Assembly: GCA_938743325.2 (NCBI GenBank)
Contig: OW568861.1
Coordinates: 1,426,001 to 1,490,000 of the forward strand
DNA from: Pycnococcus provasolii
Lineage: Eukaryota > Chlorophyta > Pseudoscourfieldiophyceae > Pseudoscourfieldiales > Pycnococcaceae
Direction: 5' to 3'
DNA: 64,000 nt
Part shown: positions 8,436 to 17,132 of the stretch, in pieces
Layout: every line of letters starts with the position of its first letter
How positions within the stretch are numbered: position 1 is the stretch's first letter
The notes under the pieces: model-generated
What the model saw: the letters and a program-made list of their open reading frames with translations, nothing else
Database searches by the model: none
What the model was told of the DNA's origin: nothing
Translations under genes and position numbers: made by a program

Positions 8436-10697
8436 TCAGCTATCACCACCACCACCTCCTCCTCCTTCCTTTCGATCCTTTCGCGCCGTCGAATTTCCAC
8501 TCCCGGTATTACGCACGACGTGGTCGACATTCTTGCCCAATCTAGCTAGAATTGCATCTGCACAAGCTTCGCCGCAAGCCTCGCGCGCCACCGCAGCCTT
8601 CTTCCAGATGGTTCGATCGCGACGACTGCCGCACGTCATGCTACTCGCCACATCACACAGATAGATCATACCTTCGCGGTGCATCGCCCGCAGCAGCGCG
8701 TACTCGACGTCAAACGAGTGCGTGGGATTCATGCGATCGTCAGCCGCGCGCTCGCCCTTCGAGAAGTAGTGATACGGAACCTTCGCGCCATTCGCCAGCC
8801 GATTAATTCCAAACTTGTTCAGGCCGAAGCCATACAGCGTCACGTGACCGCAAATCTGGCTCAGCGTCCAAGCTGCCAGCAGTCCAGTGCTCGGCGTGGT
8901 GCTCTTGCTTCCCGGCTTGAATCCGCGAGCGAGCAGTCTCCGCCGGTAGTTCATCAGCAGCGTTCGAATCGCAGACACCGCCTTCGGGGACAGAACCATG
9001 ATTTTCACGTCGCCGCGTGGGGGATACCATCGGCTGTGATATCCATCGCTACCTTTGAGCGCATCCACCACCTCGTTCGCCTCCTGAACCGACACGCGAG
9101 CGAGCAGGAGCTTCTCACCCGTGTCAAGTGGGAGGTCCCACATAGCCACGCCAGCGCCGTCCGGCAGCGTGTACTTGTGAGCCCACCGCGTGTTGAGGAT
9201 ACGCATGTGCGTCTTCGTTCCCACGTGGTTCGTGTACCGCCGCGTGGGACCTTGGTTCAGCCGCACGACCGCCCCGTGGCTGTCAATCGAGTGCATCCAG
9301 ATGTTATGCATCATCACGCCGGAGTTTCCCACGAGCGCGCAGCTCGACAGGTCCATACCCTTAAACGCCGCGGGGAAGCTCTGCGGCAATTCCTTGAGAG
9401 GCGTGAGCGTGCGCAGCTGCTTGAGAATGTTGCCTCCATGGTAAATGAGATCTTCCATTTTAATGCCAAAGTCCGCCACGTTCGTCTGCAGCTTCGACTT
9501 GAACGCCGACCCGGCGTCGTCAGCGGAACCAAACCCGGGAAGGTCGTCCACAGACCCGGCGCCGTTGACCCATTCCATGAGCTTCCCACTGGCGTCGAAC
9601 GCGCTTGCCGCCTTTGTTCGATTGCGATGCGAAGGACGAGGAGGACGAGCACCGCCCGGCGTCGTCGTCGCAGCGGCTTCGCCCTTCTCCTCCTCCTCCT
9701 CCTCGTCCCGCTCCTCCTCCTCCTCCTCCTCGCCCGAAGAGAGCACCGCGACGACGTCTTTGGCTAGACTCGACTTGTCCCCCTGCTGCTGCTGCTGCTG
9801 CTGCTGCTGACTCTCGTGCTCGTGCTCATCTGCATCAAAGCCGTCCTCCTCCTCCTCCTCCTCCCCACCGTCCGTGGCGGCGGAGCTTTCCACCAGGGAA
9901 GCTTCGATAATCTCGTCCGAGTCCACGTCGCCGACAAAGTCAAAGCCGTCAACGGCGCCTAAGCGGATGAGCTTCTTCGCCGACTTGGAAAGCGAAGTCT
10001 TCTCCTTTCTATCCGTGTGAAAGCGCTTCGCCAGCAGATTCTGCTTGACAATCTGCTCTCCCAGCTCGGCCACCTGCTCAGCCTTATTCCTTGACTGCCT
10101 CGCTCTCCGAGCCGTTCGCGCGTCCGGATGATCGCGTGTAAGCACGCCGTAGTTGAGCTCGTCCTCCTCGTCCGGCAGGCCTTTTTCGAGGTCCGCGAGT
10201 GTCGGCCTGCCGCTTTCCTCCTCGTCGCGGAACTGACTTCGTATCTCGACATCCGCCTGCCTTGCGACGACCTCGACAACCTCGTCTCTTGAGCTGATGG
10301 TCTGCGACAGCAGCGCTCCCGAGGCTGACTTTTTCAACCTTGCCGCGGTTGTCGTGGGCGTTGACGTTGTTGTTGGCTCAACCACACCGTCTTCCTCTTC
10401 CCACAGCTCCTTCTCCGTGAGCATGTCGTTTCTCGTGTTTTTCATGAGCTCCGCCATCTCCTTGTGTGTTTGTTTGCTCAGCGCGTCGATCTTCGCCTGC
10501 AGTTCGTCCGCGGCTGGCACCGTCACCGCGTGAGTGAGACTGCCGACGCGTTGTCTTCGTTGCGAGCGCATCAGCGGCCTAACTGTGAACGGCGTGACTG
10601 ATATGGCGAGCGCGACGATGAGCATGAGCGAACGAAGGTTGTACGACGTTGACGTTCGTCCGAAACCACCACCGCCGCCGCCGCCGCTCGACACCAT
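8436..10697 (-). CDS. GT29 sialyltransferase-like type II Golgi protein
   Basis: The product has 753 residues. The start at 10697 places a membrane anchor just after a Gly run (~20-40, LRSLMLIVALAISVTPF), as in type II Golgi enzymes. A long stem (~40-430) is acidic and low in complexity, with Glu, Gln and Asp runs. The catalytic part (~430-753) shows the sialyl motif L (CALVGNSGVM, then AVVRLNQGPTRRY and a conserved THMRILN) and motif S (TPSTGLLAAWTLSQICGHVT followed by LYGFG), with a His in the VS region (VPYHYF). GT29 members transfer sialic acid or related acidic sugars. Several green algae have such genes although their acceptor is unclear. Part of the glycan-enzyme group in this half of the window. 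Confidence 0.88.
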   Translation of the reverse strand: MVSSGGGGGGGFGRTSTSYNLRSLMLIVALAISVTPFTVRPLMRSQRRQRVGSLTHAVTVPAADELQAKIDALSKQTHKEMAELMKNTRNDMLTEKELWEEEDGVVEPTTTSTPTTTAARLKKSASGALLSQTISSRDEVVEVVARQADVEIRSQFRDEEESGRPTLADLEKGLPDEEDELNYGVLTRDHPDARTARRARQSRNKAEQVAELGEQIVKQNLLAKRFHTDRKEKTSLSKSAKKLIRLGAVDGFDFVGDVDSDEIIEASLVESSAATDGGEEEEEEDGFDADEHEHESQQQQQQQQQGDKSSLAKDVVAVLSSGEEEEEEERDEEEEEEKGEAAATTTPGGARPPRPSHRNRTKAASAFDASGKLMEWVNGAGSVDDLPGFGSADDAGSAFKSKLQTNVADFGIKMEDLIYHGGNILKQLRTLTPLKELPQSFPAAFKGMDLSSCALVGNSGVMMHNIWMHSIDSHGAVVRLNQGPTRRYTNHVGTKTHMRILNTRWAHKYTLPDGAGVAMWDLPLDTGEKLLLARVSVQEANEVVDALKGSDGYHSRWYPPRGDVKIMVLSPKAVSAIRTLLMNYRRRLLARGFKPGSKSTTPSTGLLAAWTLSQICGHVTLYGFGLNKFGINRLANGAKVPYHYFSKGERAADDRMNPTHSFDVEYALLRAMHREGMIYLCDVASSMTCGSRRDRTIWKKAAVAREACGEACADAILARLGKNVDHVVRNTGSGNSTARKDRKEGGGGGGGDS

Positions 10698-11493
10698 GCT
10701 GACCTCTCTCTCTCTCACTCTCTCCTTTGGTGGTGGTCGGCGCGAATCCCTTCGTGCGACGGTGCTGTGCCGCGTTAAGGCGCGCCACGCCTGCTGCACA
10801 ACGACGGCACCGTCCCCGGCCGCTTGCCGACGCGCTATTGCGGGAGAGGGCGTCGGAGGCGAGGGAGGGGCCCCGATCGGCGCGGGAGAGAGGAGGCGAG
10901 GAGGCCGAAGGGAAAGGGGCTCAGGCGCGGGGGCGAAATATCCAAATAACCCCTCCCTCTCGGACTTCGGACTTTGGGCCGCTACGGTGGATGTAAAAGG
11001 TCCTTGTCGGGAATCAACAATCTCGGGACTAAAGTTTACGAACAGTTTTGCAATTGAGGGATCCATCCTTGACCGATCAAATCAGAAAACCCTGGCGTTG
11101 AGTCTAACCTTAGTGGCTGAGTTTCCCTTGCCCAGGCTGCCAGGGAGGGCGTACGCGACGCTGGCGATTTTCGGCGCGGCGACTTTTTGCGGTATTTCAT
11201 TATTTGTGATACTAAGAACGCTCATTCATTCAATAATGGAGTGAAGTTTACTTTGTCCAACGGCCTTCCGTTCACTCACGCCAACTGACTCGTCTTGATA
11301 CGTTGTTTAATCTGTTCGAGACGATCTACGGATTTGTGTGGTGTTACGAAAACGTAACAACGCTTCCCATCGTCCGCCGCACAAGTTGCGCTCAATGGCC
11401 CTTCTCCTCGTTTCCCGCGCGCACTAGCCACCTCGTACATCACCTTCGTGAAATATATCATTTGCCTCCTCCTCCGCCGTATGCACTTGATCT
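10698..11493. other. Intergenic, upstream of GT29 and downstream of SAM gene
   Basis: No gene is seen. It contains the GT29 promoter side and, at 11341..11493, the 3' flank shared with 4563..4738. A perfect short inverted repeat gttacgaaaacgtaac lies at 11343..11358. Confidence 0.5.
11341..11493. repeat. 3' flank shared with the SAM gene at 4739
   Basis: Near-identical to 4563..4738. Together with the matching terminal SAM units it marks a duplication that included the 3' untranslated region. Confidence 0.8.
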
Positions 11494-12864
11494 TTATTTC
11501 TCCAGCGCCTTGGTTAGCTTATTCTTGTCCAACTTCGTGAGGCCAGCGCTGTTGAGGTCGCTCTCATCGAGGTCTTCAAGATCGCTCAACTCGCTCACAC
11601 CATATTCACGAAGCTTCGCTTCGATGTGTCCGAGTTTGTGCTCGTCGAGCCAGCTCTTCAGATCCGGCACTCCTGCCGCCGCCTTCTTCTCGTCTTTGAG
11701 CGCCTTGGATAACTTGTTTTTGTCATTTCTCTTCAGGCCGGCGCTGTTGAGGTCGCTCTCTTCGAGGTCTTCAAGATCGCTCAACTCGCTCACACCATAT
11801 TCACGAAGCTTCGCTTCGATGTGTCCGAGTTTGTGCTCGTCGAGCCAGCTCTTCAGATCCGGCACTCCTGCCGCCGCCTTCTTCTCGTCTTTGAGCGCCT
11901 TGGATAACTTGTTTTTGTCATTTCTCTTCAGGCCGGCGCTGTTGAGGTCGCTCTCTTCGAGGTCATACAGATCGCTCAACTCGCTCACACCAAATTCCCG
12001 CAGCTTCGCTTCGATGTGTCCGAGTTTGTGCTTGTCGAGCCAGCTGCGGATGGCCCCCCCCCCAACCTCGATGTTGATCTCGGCTTCTCTGATCATCCGG
12101 TCTTGTTGCACCGGCGGCGGCGCCACCACCGGCGGTGCTGGCGGCCGATTAGGCGCGACTGATTGCTGCGATGTGGGAAGAGGGACGGCGATGGCTTGGC
12201 CAGCTTGCACGCCAGGAGGCACCATAAATGGCACCGTCTGACCAGCGCCTGGCATACCAGCGGGTACCACCACCGATATCATCGTACCTGGCATAGAACC
12301 AGGAGGCACCGTGACGGTGAATGTTCCTTCTTCTCCTTCTCCTGGAACTTGCGCGACGCCACGTTGTTCCATCGTCACTGGATCGGCAATGCCCTCTTCC
12401 TCTCCCTCTTCCGCCGCCTCCTCCGCGGCTCTCCGAATCGGAAGCGCAATTTTCTCAAAACGTAACAAGTCGCGGCCCTCGAAGCCCAAGCGCTCAAGCT
12501 GTTCGTACGTGAGCGTGGCGAAATCCTCCAACGTAAACGCTTCCCCTTTGGTGACGCGCAGCTCGTTAAGGACCGCAGTCTCGAACTTCTCAAGGTCCAC
12601 AGACGCGAGGAGCTTCGAGATTGTCGTCGCGTTGTCGTCGAATACACCACGACAACTCTCCCAACACTCTTGTAAAGTTTTTCTGTGAACAACCCATATA
12701 TATATAGCAAGTAGAAGGAGAACTAACGGCACGGAAATGCCTGCCGCAGCACCGCTATTAGCAGCTCTCGCACCAGCAGCAGCTTTGCCCATCAGCACGC
12801 GCCCCGCCGACGCAGGGCGCGCCATCAGCAAGACCGCGGTCGCCACCACGCGCGTCATCATCAT
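11494..12864 (-). CDS. Single-pass membrane protein with four SAM-type units
   Basis: The product has 456 residues from the ATG at 12864, which opens a signal peptide (~1-21). A membrane segment follows at ~43-60 (VPLVLLLLAIYIWVVH). A divergent SAM-like unit (~85-145, with LTYEQLERLGFEGRDLL) precedes an acidic linker. Then comes a ~17-residue repeat of the type VPPGSMPG, VPAGMPGAG, VPPGVQAG (~180-240) and three SAM domains in tandem to the C-terminus. The last two are almost identical, and the linkers DEKKAAAGVPDLKSW repeat exactly, which indicates recent unit duplication. The SAM array should be cytosolic. The C-terminal unit and 3' flank match the gene at 4739. The VPPG repeat could be a separate binding module. 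Confidence 0.85.
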   Translation of the reverse strand: MMMTRVVATAVLLMARPASAGRVLMGKAAAGARAANSGAAAGISVPLVLLLLAIYIWVVHRKTLQECWESCRGVFDDNATTISKLLASVDLEKFETAVLNELRVTKGEAFTLEDFATLTYEQLERLGFEGRDLLRFEKIALPIRRAAEEAAEEGEEEGIADPVTMEQRGVAQVPGEGEEGTFTVTVPPGSMPGTMISVVVPAGMPGAGQTVPFMVPPGVQAGQAIAVPLPTSQQSVAPNRPPAPPVVAPPPVQQDRMIREAEINIEVGGGAIRSWLDKHKLGHIEAKLREFGVSELSDLYDLEESDLNSAGLKRNDKNKLSKALKDEKKAAAGVPDLKSWLDEHKLGHIEAKLREYGVSELSDLEDLEESDLNSAGLKRNDKNKLSKALKDEKKAAAGVPDLKSWLDEHKLGHIEAKLREYGVSELSDLEDLDESDLNSAGLTKLDKNKLTKALEK

Positions 12865-13794
12865 AAGCAGTTCCCCCACAGACAGACAGGCAGGGCGTCC
12901 GCCTTTACCACGGTACTATAGAGGTGTACTATTACAACCTATTGATGAGAATATGTTACAACAGGTTTAACCAGTATTGCAGAGGTTTGTTGAGGGGGAG
13001 ATGTGGGAGATGGGAGATACCGATAGCGTATCGTTCAGTAACGTTCAGTTCAGTACCGATAGCACTATCAACTGCCATGCTTGGTAGGAAAGTACATGTA
13101 TGTATGACATTTCCGGCCAAACTTAGCCGGGGGGATTTTCTGGCAAAAAGATTTCGAACAGATGCCCCGACCTAGTCTTGCAAGTTTTTTTGGTCGATGA
13201 ATTTGGTCGCAAATAGTTTCATGCCCAATAGGTCGGGGCATCTGTTCGCATTCTTTTTTAATTATTTTTTTAGGTCGGGGCATGTGTTCGAAATCTTTTT
13301 GCCAGAAAAGCCCCCCGGCTAAGTTTGGCCGGAAATGTCATAAAAACCCTTTTACAATTCTCATGTGAGCTAACATGAGTTGCAACCTGAGATTTTCCTA
13401 GGATGGTAACGAAGTCCCCTCATGCCATTTCGTGATTATCCTATCTATACTTTCAGTTGATGCAGTCGACGCGTTGGCAACAACCGCAACACGTCGTCAC
13501 CCGGAACTCGAGGAGGAGGGGTTGAAGCACCTATCTATACGAGGTGCAAGAGGAGGAGTGCTTCGTTATGTTTACCTATACCCTTCTTCTTCGAAGTGCT
13601 ACAAGAGTGCTTCGTTAGTCTATCCACCCACCGGTACTTCCGGCCCTACTCAACTGAACTGAACGTTACTCATAACCCGGCCGGTTAGGGCCATTAGGTC
13701 AGGCTAGACCCGGCCGGTCGGACGTGTATTATTCAGAAGAACGGCACGCACTGTCGACTGACGATTAACGGACTTAACCTTGACACAAGGGAAG
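12865..13794. other. Divergent intergenic region with a MITE
   Basis: This 930-bp stretch separates the four-SAM gene (minus) from the secreted protein gene at 13795 (plus). It contains the inverted-repeat element at 13103..13342. The remainder has no protein-like frame. Confidence 0.6.
13103..13342. mobile_element. MITE with ~70-bp terminal inverted repeats and TA target site
   Basis: The ends tgacatttccggccaaactt and its reverse complement bound 236 bp (13105..13340), flanked by TA on both sides. The inverted repeats run about 70 bp with two mismatches seen by eye. Inside, the block ggtcggggcat recurs in both orientations, giving nested hairpins. There is no coding capacity. The TA flanks and size fit a nonautonomous Tc1/mariner-type (Stowaway-like) element. 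The near-perfect arms suggest a fairly young insertion. Confidence 0.85.
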
Positions 13795-14757
13795 ATGGTG
13801 TCTGTTGCGTGCTCTTCTTCGAACCGGCGCGTCATGTCCACGGTGCTTCTGCTCACGATGGCCTTATTCCAGTTCCACGTTCGCGGTGTCTCGGCAGGCG
13901 TGCACAGTTTTTTTGCGAACCATGTGCGCACGCTTGCCCTGAAGAAGCCACACCTCTTCAACGGAACGAAAGCTGCCTTTCTTCACCGCCGCAATGAGAT
14001 TTCTGCTGCGTCCTCCACAAAGAACGCTCACGTGTACTCGGACAGTGAGCAATTGCCGTCAACGAAAGCTTTTGAAGCCATGGCGGAACGGCGCTCGCTG
14101 GGCCAAGTTAGTGAAATGTACACTTGTACGCATGTTTCGGACGATGATAATTGGGGATGCAACGAAGAGGTAAAAGCGGTAGAAAACCTAGAAAATGCTG
14201 ATGCGCAGGTGGTTAAGGATCATTTTGACGGGTGCTATCCTGGAGGATGGGATGCTTACAAAAGCGGGAACCTCAAAAGTGAGTGCACCGGCGATCCTTG
14301 TATAACATCAGTGAGTGGGAGCGCGATGTCCTGTATGTTGGAATTTCTTTATGGTCAAGCAAATCGCGATGAATTGATTAAGTGTTCGTCCCATAAATCC
14401 TCTACTTTCGAATGGGCTAAGACGGTATATTCTGAGTCTTGTACGATGGACACTGATAAAATTCTGGTTGAAGAAAAATTCGAGTGCGGCAGTGACGACA
14501 AGATATCCCGTTTTTCTCTTCGATATAAAATGGTGGATGGCTCTAAGATTCGTTCCTGCACAGATGAGACTACTTGCAATAGCTATACAAAGTCGATTGA
14601 CGTCGTTAGATGTGAAACCGTCGACCCGCCTTCGCCGCCTCCTACCACGACGCCTCGAATTGTGATCAACTATAGTGGTGCCGGCTCGTCCGTCGCGCGC
14701 TCTTGGTTTGCTATGCTCACGTGCGCCGCGATCGCGTTCTTGCTGGGATTCTCTTGA
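13795..14757 (+). CDS. Secreted Cys-rich protein, probably GPI-anchored (paralog of 30736)
   Basis: The product has 320 residues; the first in-frame ATG opens a signal peptide (to ~Ala34). After a basic region, a domain with about 14 Cys (~108-280) contains FEWAKTVYSESCTMDTD and CTDETTCNSY. A Pro-rich segment (PPSPPPTTTP) and a C-terminal hydrophobic tail without charged residues suggest a GPI signal. The protein at 30736..31656 has the same order, including FEW, SxCTMDxD, VEExFxCG and a CxxxxxCxSxTxS pattern, so the two form a family. I do not recognise a known domain. It begins 450 bp after the MITE. Confidence 0.75.
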   Translation: MVSVACSSSNRRVMSTVLLLTMALFQFHVRGVSAGVHSFFANHVRTLALKKPHLFNGTKAAFLHRRNEISAASSTKNAHVYSDSEQLPSTKAFEAMAERRSLGQVSEMYTCTHVSDDDNWGCNEEVKAVENLENADAQVVKDHFDGCYPGGWDAYKSGNLKSECTGDPCITSVSGSAMSCMLEFLYGQANRDELIKCSSHKSSTFEWAKTVYSESCTMDTDKILVEEKFECGSDDKISRFSLRYKMVDGSKIRSCTDETTCNSYTKSIDVVRCETVDPPSPPPTTTPRIVINYSGAGSSVARSWFAMLTCAAIAFLLGFS

Positions 14758-15065
14758 GAACAGGTGGACAGCCCTTGGTTTGGCAAATAAATCGAAGGGA
14801 TTGTTGAGGTGAATGAATGACGAATAATGAAGGGTGGGTTTGGCGGTTTGGCCGTCTGGTTTGGGTTTGGGCTGGGAGTTGGCTAGCTAGGACGCGGCGG
14901 CGACCTTCTCCACCTCTGTCCTCTGGTGTTACATCAAACAACAATCGTCAGAGAACCAAAGGATGTATGTGTACACTACACACACGCTTTAACGAGGGGT
15001 GGGTGGTTCGCCCAACATTTGCCCAACACTCTTTTTCATCACACCAATATTGTTGTCATCTATTA
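14758..15065. other. Intergenic, nothing recognised
   Basis: About 300 bp lie between the secreted-protein gene and the IPT fragment on the opposite strand. No signal is seen. Confidence 0.5.
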
Positions 15066-15821
15066 TTAAGGAACCACGTCCACGAGCGCGCGAGGACCCA
15101 GCGCGCGCACTGAGCCGCCGCTCACGCGCAGCCACTGCTCCGCCGACGCGCCCATCGTCAGCCGGCCGCCCGATACCAGACCCACCTCAGTGAAGCCAGC
15201 CGCCAGACCGCCGCCCAGCGTGCACTCGACCCAGCCCGATGAAAGGAACACGCCCGCGTACTCCGTGCCGCCGATCGAGCATCGCACCGGCGACTCAGAG
15301 CTCACGCCCGTGCCGTACACGCTCACTGTCGCGCCGCCAGACGTCGACACGCGCGCGGGCGATGCGGTGAGCACGCGCACCGACGATGCAGATGCGTACG
15401 TGTACGCGTCCGACACCTGGTGCTGCACGCCCTGCGTCATCGAGAACGGAACCGCGTCCGAGCCGGACGACGGCACCGAGCACCACACCTGCTCCGCGCT
15501 CGTCCACTGCGAAGACACCGCCACCGCGCCGAAGCGACACGATGGCGGGTGCGACGCAGCGAACCCGGACCCCGACACCTCGACGCGATCCGCGCCAGTC
15601 AGACCCGTCACTGACTCCACGCCAGCCGACGCAAGCTCGTCCGGCGCGATCGAAGATACGCGCCAGCCCTGCGTCGACGCCGACACGTACGCGCCAGATC
15701 CTGTCGACGAGACCGACGATGCGAGCGCGGATGACACAAACGTCACAGCAGACGACGATGCGACGCCGACGAGTAGATCGGAGCCAGACAGCCATGTGCG
15801 TGGGTGGATGAGTGAAAACAA
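15066..15821 (-). pseudogene. Fragment of an IPT/TIG-repeat protein
   Basis: The frame encodes Ser/Val-rich beta repeats of the IPT/TIG kind: VEVSGSGFAASHPPSCRFG, TSAEQVWCSVPSS, PARVSTSGGATVSVYGTG, VRCSIGG and GWVECTLGGGL. Two repeats are recognisable. No ATG opens the frame, no signal peptide or membrane segment is present, and only ~70 bp separate it from the next gene on the same strand. It is therefore probably a 5'-truncated piece of a larger extracellular protein; an exon of an unseen gene is the alternative. Confidence 0.6.
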
Positions 15822-15893
15822 TTAGTTAGCAACAACTCACCTTGAGAAGTACACACTGGCTCCTATCTTATTATTCCTCGTTCCTTTTACTAT

Positions 15894-16880
15894 TCACCGC
15901 TCACGCTTAAGCTGAAACGCGTAGTGCCAAATGAAGTCGCCGCACCACGTCCCCGGAGGCGCGTGCGTTCTAGTTGTGTCGCAGTCGTTGAACTCGTCGA
16001 CGAGTTCGAAGCCGAAACGTTGAATTTCTTTGTAGAAAGCGCCGTAATCTGCGCAGTCGTCTGAGCAGTCGGAACCTGTGACAATGCGATCACCTATAAC
16101 CGTTCCTTTCTCGGGCATGTCCGCTTCCACGAGGATGGTCTTAATTTGCCCGCGCCTCAAAGCATGCCGCACGTGTGGCATAATGTGGTGTACGCACCCC
16201 TCGCAGTCGATCAAGAGCGTGTCAAACATCACACCCGTCGCGCTTTGTAGTTCACGCCACGACACGTGGTTTCTCTGCTCACTAGGTGCGTCGAAGTATT
16301 GGCTTCTTGCGCCGTATCCCCCACCAACAATATTCGCGCTCCTCCGTCCGAGCACACCTTGAACAACATATGCCTTGCAGTTGTTCCGTTCGAGGTTTTC
16401 GTGCAAGAACGGCCACACACCTGTGTCAGGCTCCACCGCGACGACAAGTCCATTAAGTCCCACACGCTTTGAGATCTCGCACGTCGTTGTTCCGTATCGG
16501 CCGCCAAACTCAAATTTACTCAAACTCAAACTCCAGCGATTCACAAGCTCGTGTTCTGCCAGCTCGATGGCACATATGAAGTTTGGAGCGTTGAAGTTGT
16601 CGCAGTTCGTCAGCTCTCCAAGGTTGTTGCGTATGCCGCGTGCCGGTGTATTGGCGATCAATGGTCTGAACTTGCGAATGATCTCGCCGACACGTCCGTA
16701 CGACACGTCAATGTCCACTTTCTGCGCCACGGGGCGAATCTCCCCGTATGACTCGGTGGCCACAAGACGAGGTGCTGCGGCCAAGGCGAGAACGACGAGG
16801 CGGACAACATGGCTCCAAGCTCGGCCACTTGGAACGTGCGTGGAGCGCGCGTGCAAGTGCAATGCCTCTCCCCACAGGCA
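15894..16880 (-). CDS. FkbM-type methyltransferase, 5' end unresolved
   Basis: The C-terminal ~270 residues are a FkbM-like methyltransferase: FGGRYGTTTCEISKRVG at the cofactor site, VVAVEPDTGVWPFLHENLER, MFDTLLIDCEGC and ILVEADMP. A hydrophobic stretch, VVRLVVLALAAAPRLVA, lies at the N-terminus and could be a signal peptide or anchor. No ATG is in frame upstream of it; ATGs in another frame (for example near 16880) suggest a short first exon or an indel. FkbM enzymes O-methylate sugars and other small molecules, which fits its place next to the GT32 gene. The motif I region is less canonical than in the FkbM gene at 60922. Confidence 0.75.
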   Translation of the reverse strand, partial: CLWGEALHLHARSTHVPSGRAWSHVVRLVVLALAAAPRLVATESYGEIRPVAQKVDIDVSYGRVGEIIRKFRPLIANTPARGIRNNLGELTNCDNFNAPNFICAIELAEHELVNRWSLSLSKFEFGGRYGTTTCEISKRVGLNGLVVAVEPDTGVWPFLHENLERNNCKAYVVQGVLGRRSANIVGGGYGARSQYFDAPSEQRNHVSWRELQSATGVMFDTLLIDCEGCVHHIMPHVRHALRRGQIKTILVEADMPEKGTVIGDRIVTGSDCSDDCADYGAFYKEIQRFGFELVDEFNDCDTTRTHAPPGTWCGDFIWHYAFQLKRER

Positions 16881-17132
16881 TGTTCGACGAGACTGGCGGA
16901 GACATTTCGATCCCTGGGAGAACGGCTTCTCCGGTTGCTGAAATACCAACTACTGTAGCAGAGGCAACAGAGGGCGAAGGGGAGGAGGGAGGGAGGGAGG
17001 GAGTGGGAGTGGGAGGCGAAGTTCGGACTCCTCTGGACGGAATTAAAGGTAGTGAATGGGAGCGCATTACGAGTGCAATTTCCATGGATCGATCGATGTA
17101 AAGTTTAGCCTTAATGGGTGGTCAGCACGACC

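Noticed and set aside
8679-9767. Plus-strand open frame opposite the GT29 gene
   Set aside because: Arg-rich shadow of the sialyltransferase motifs; no protein-like features.
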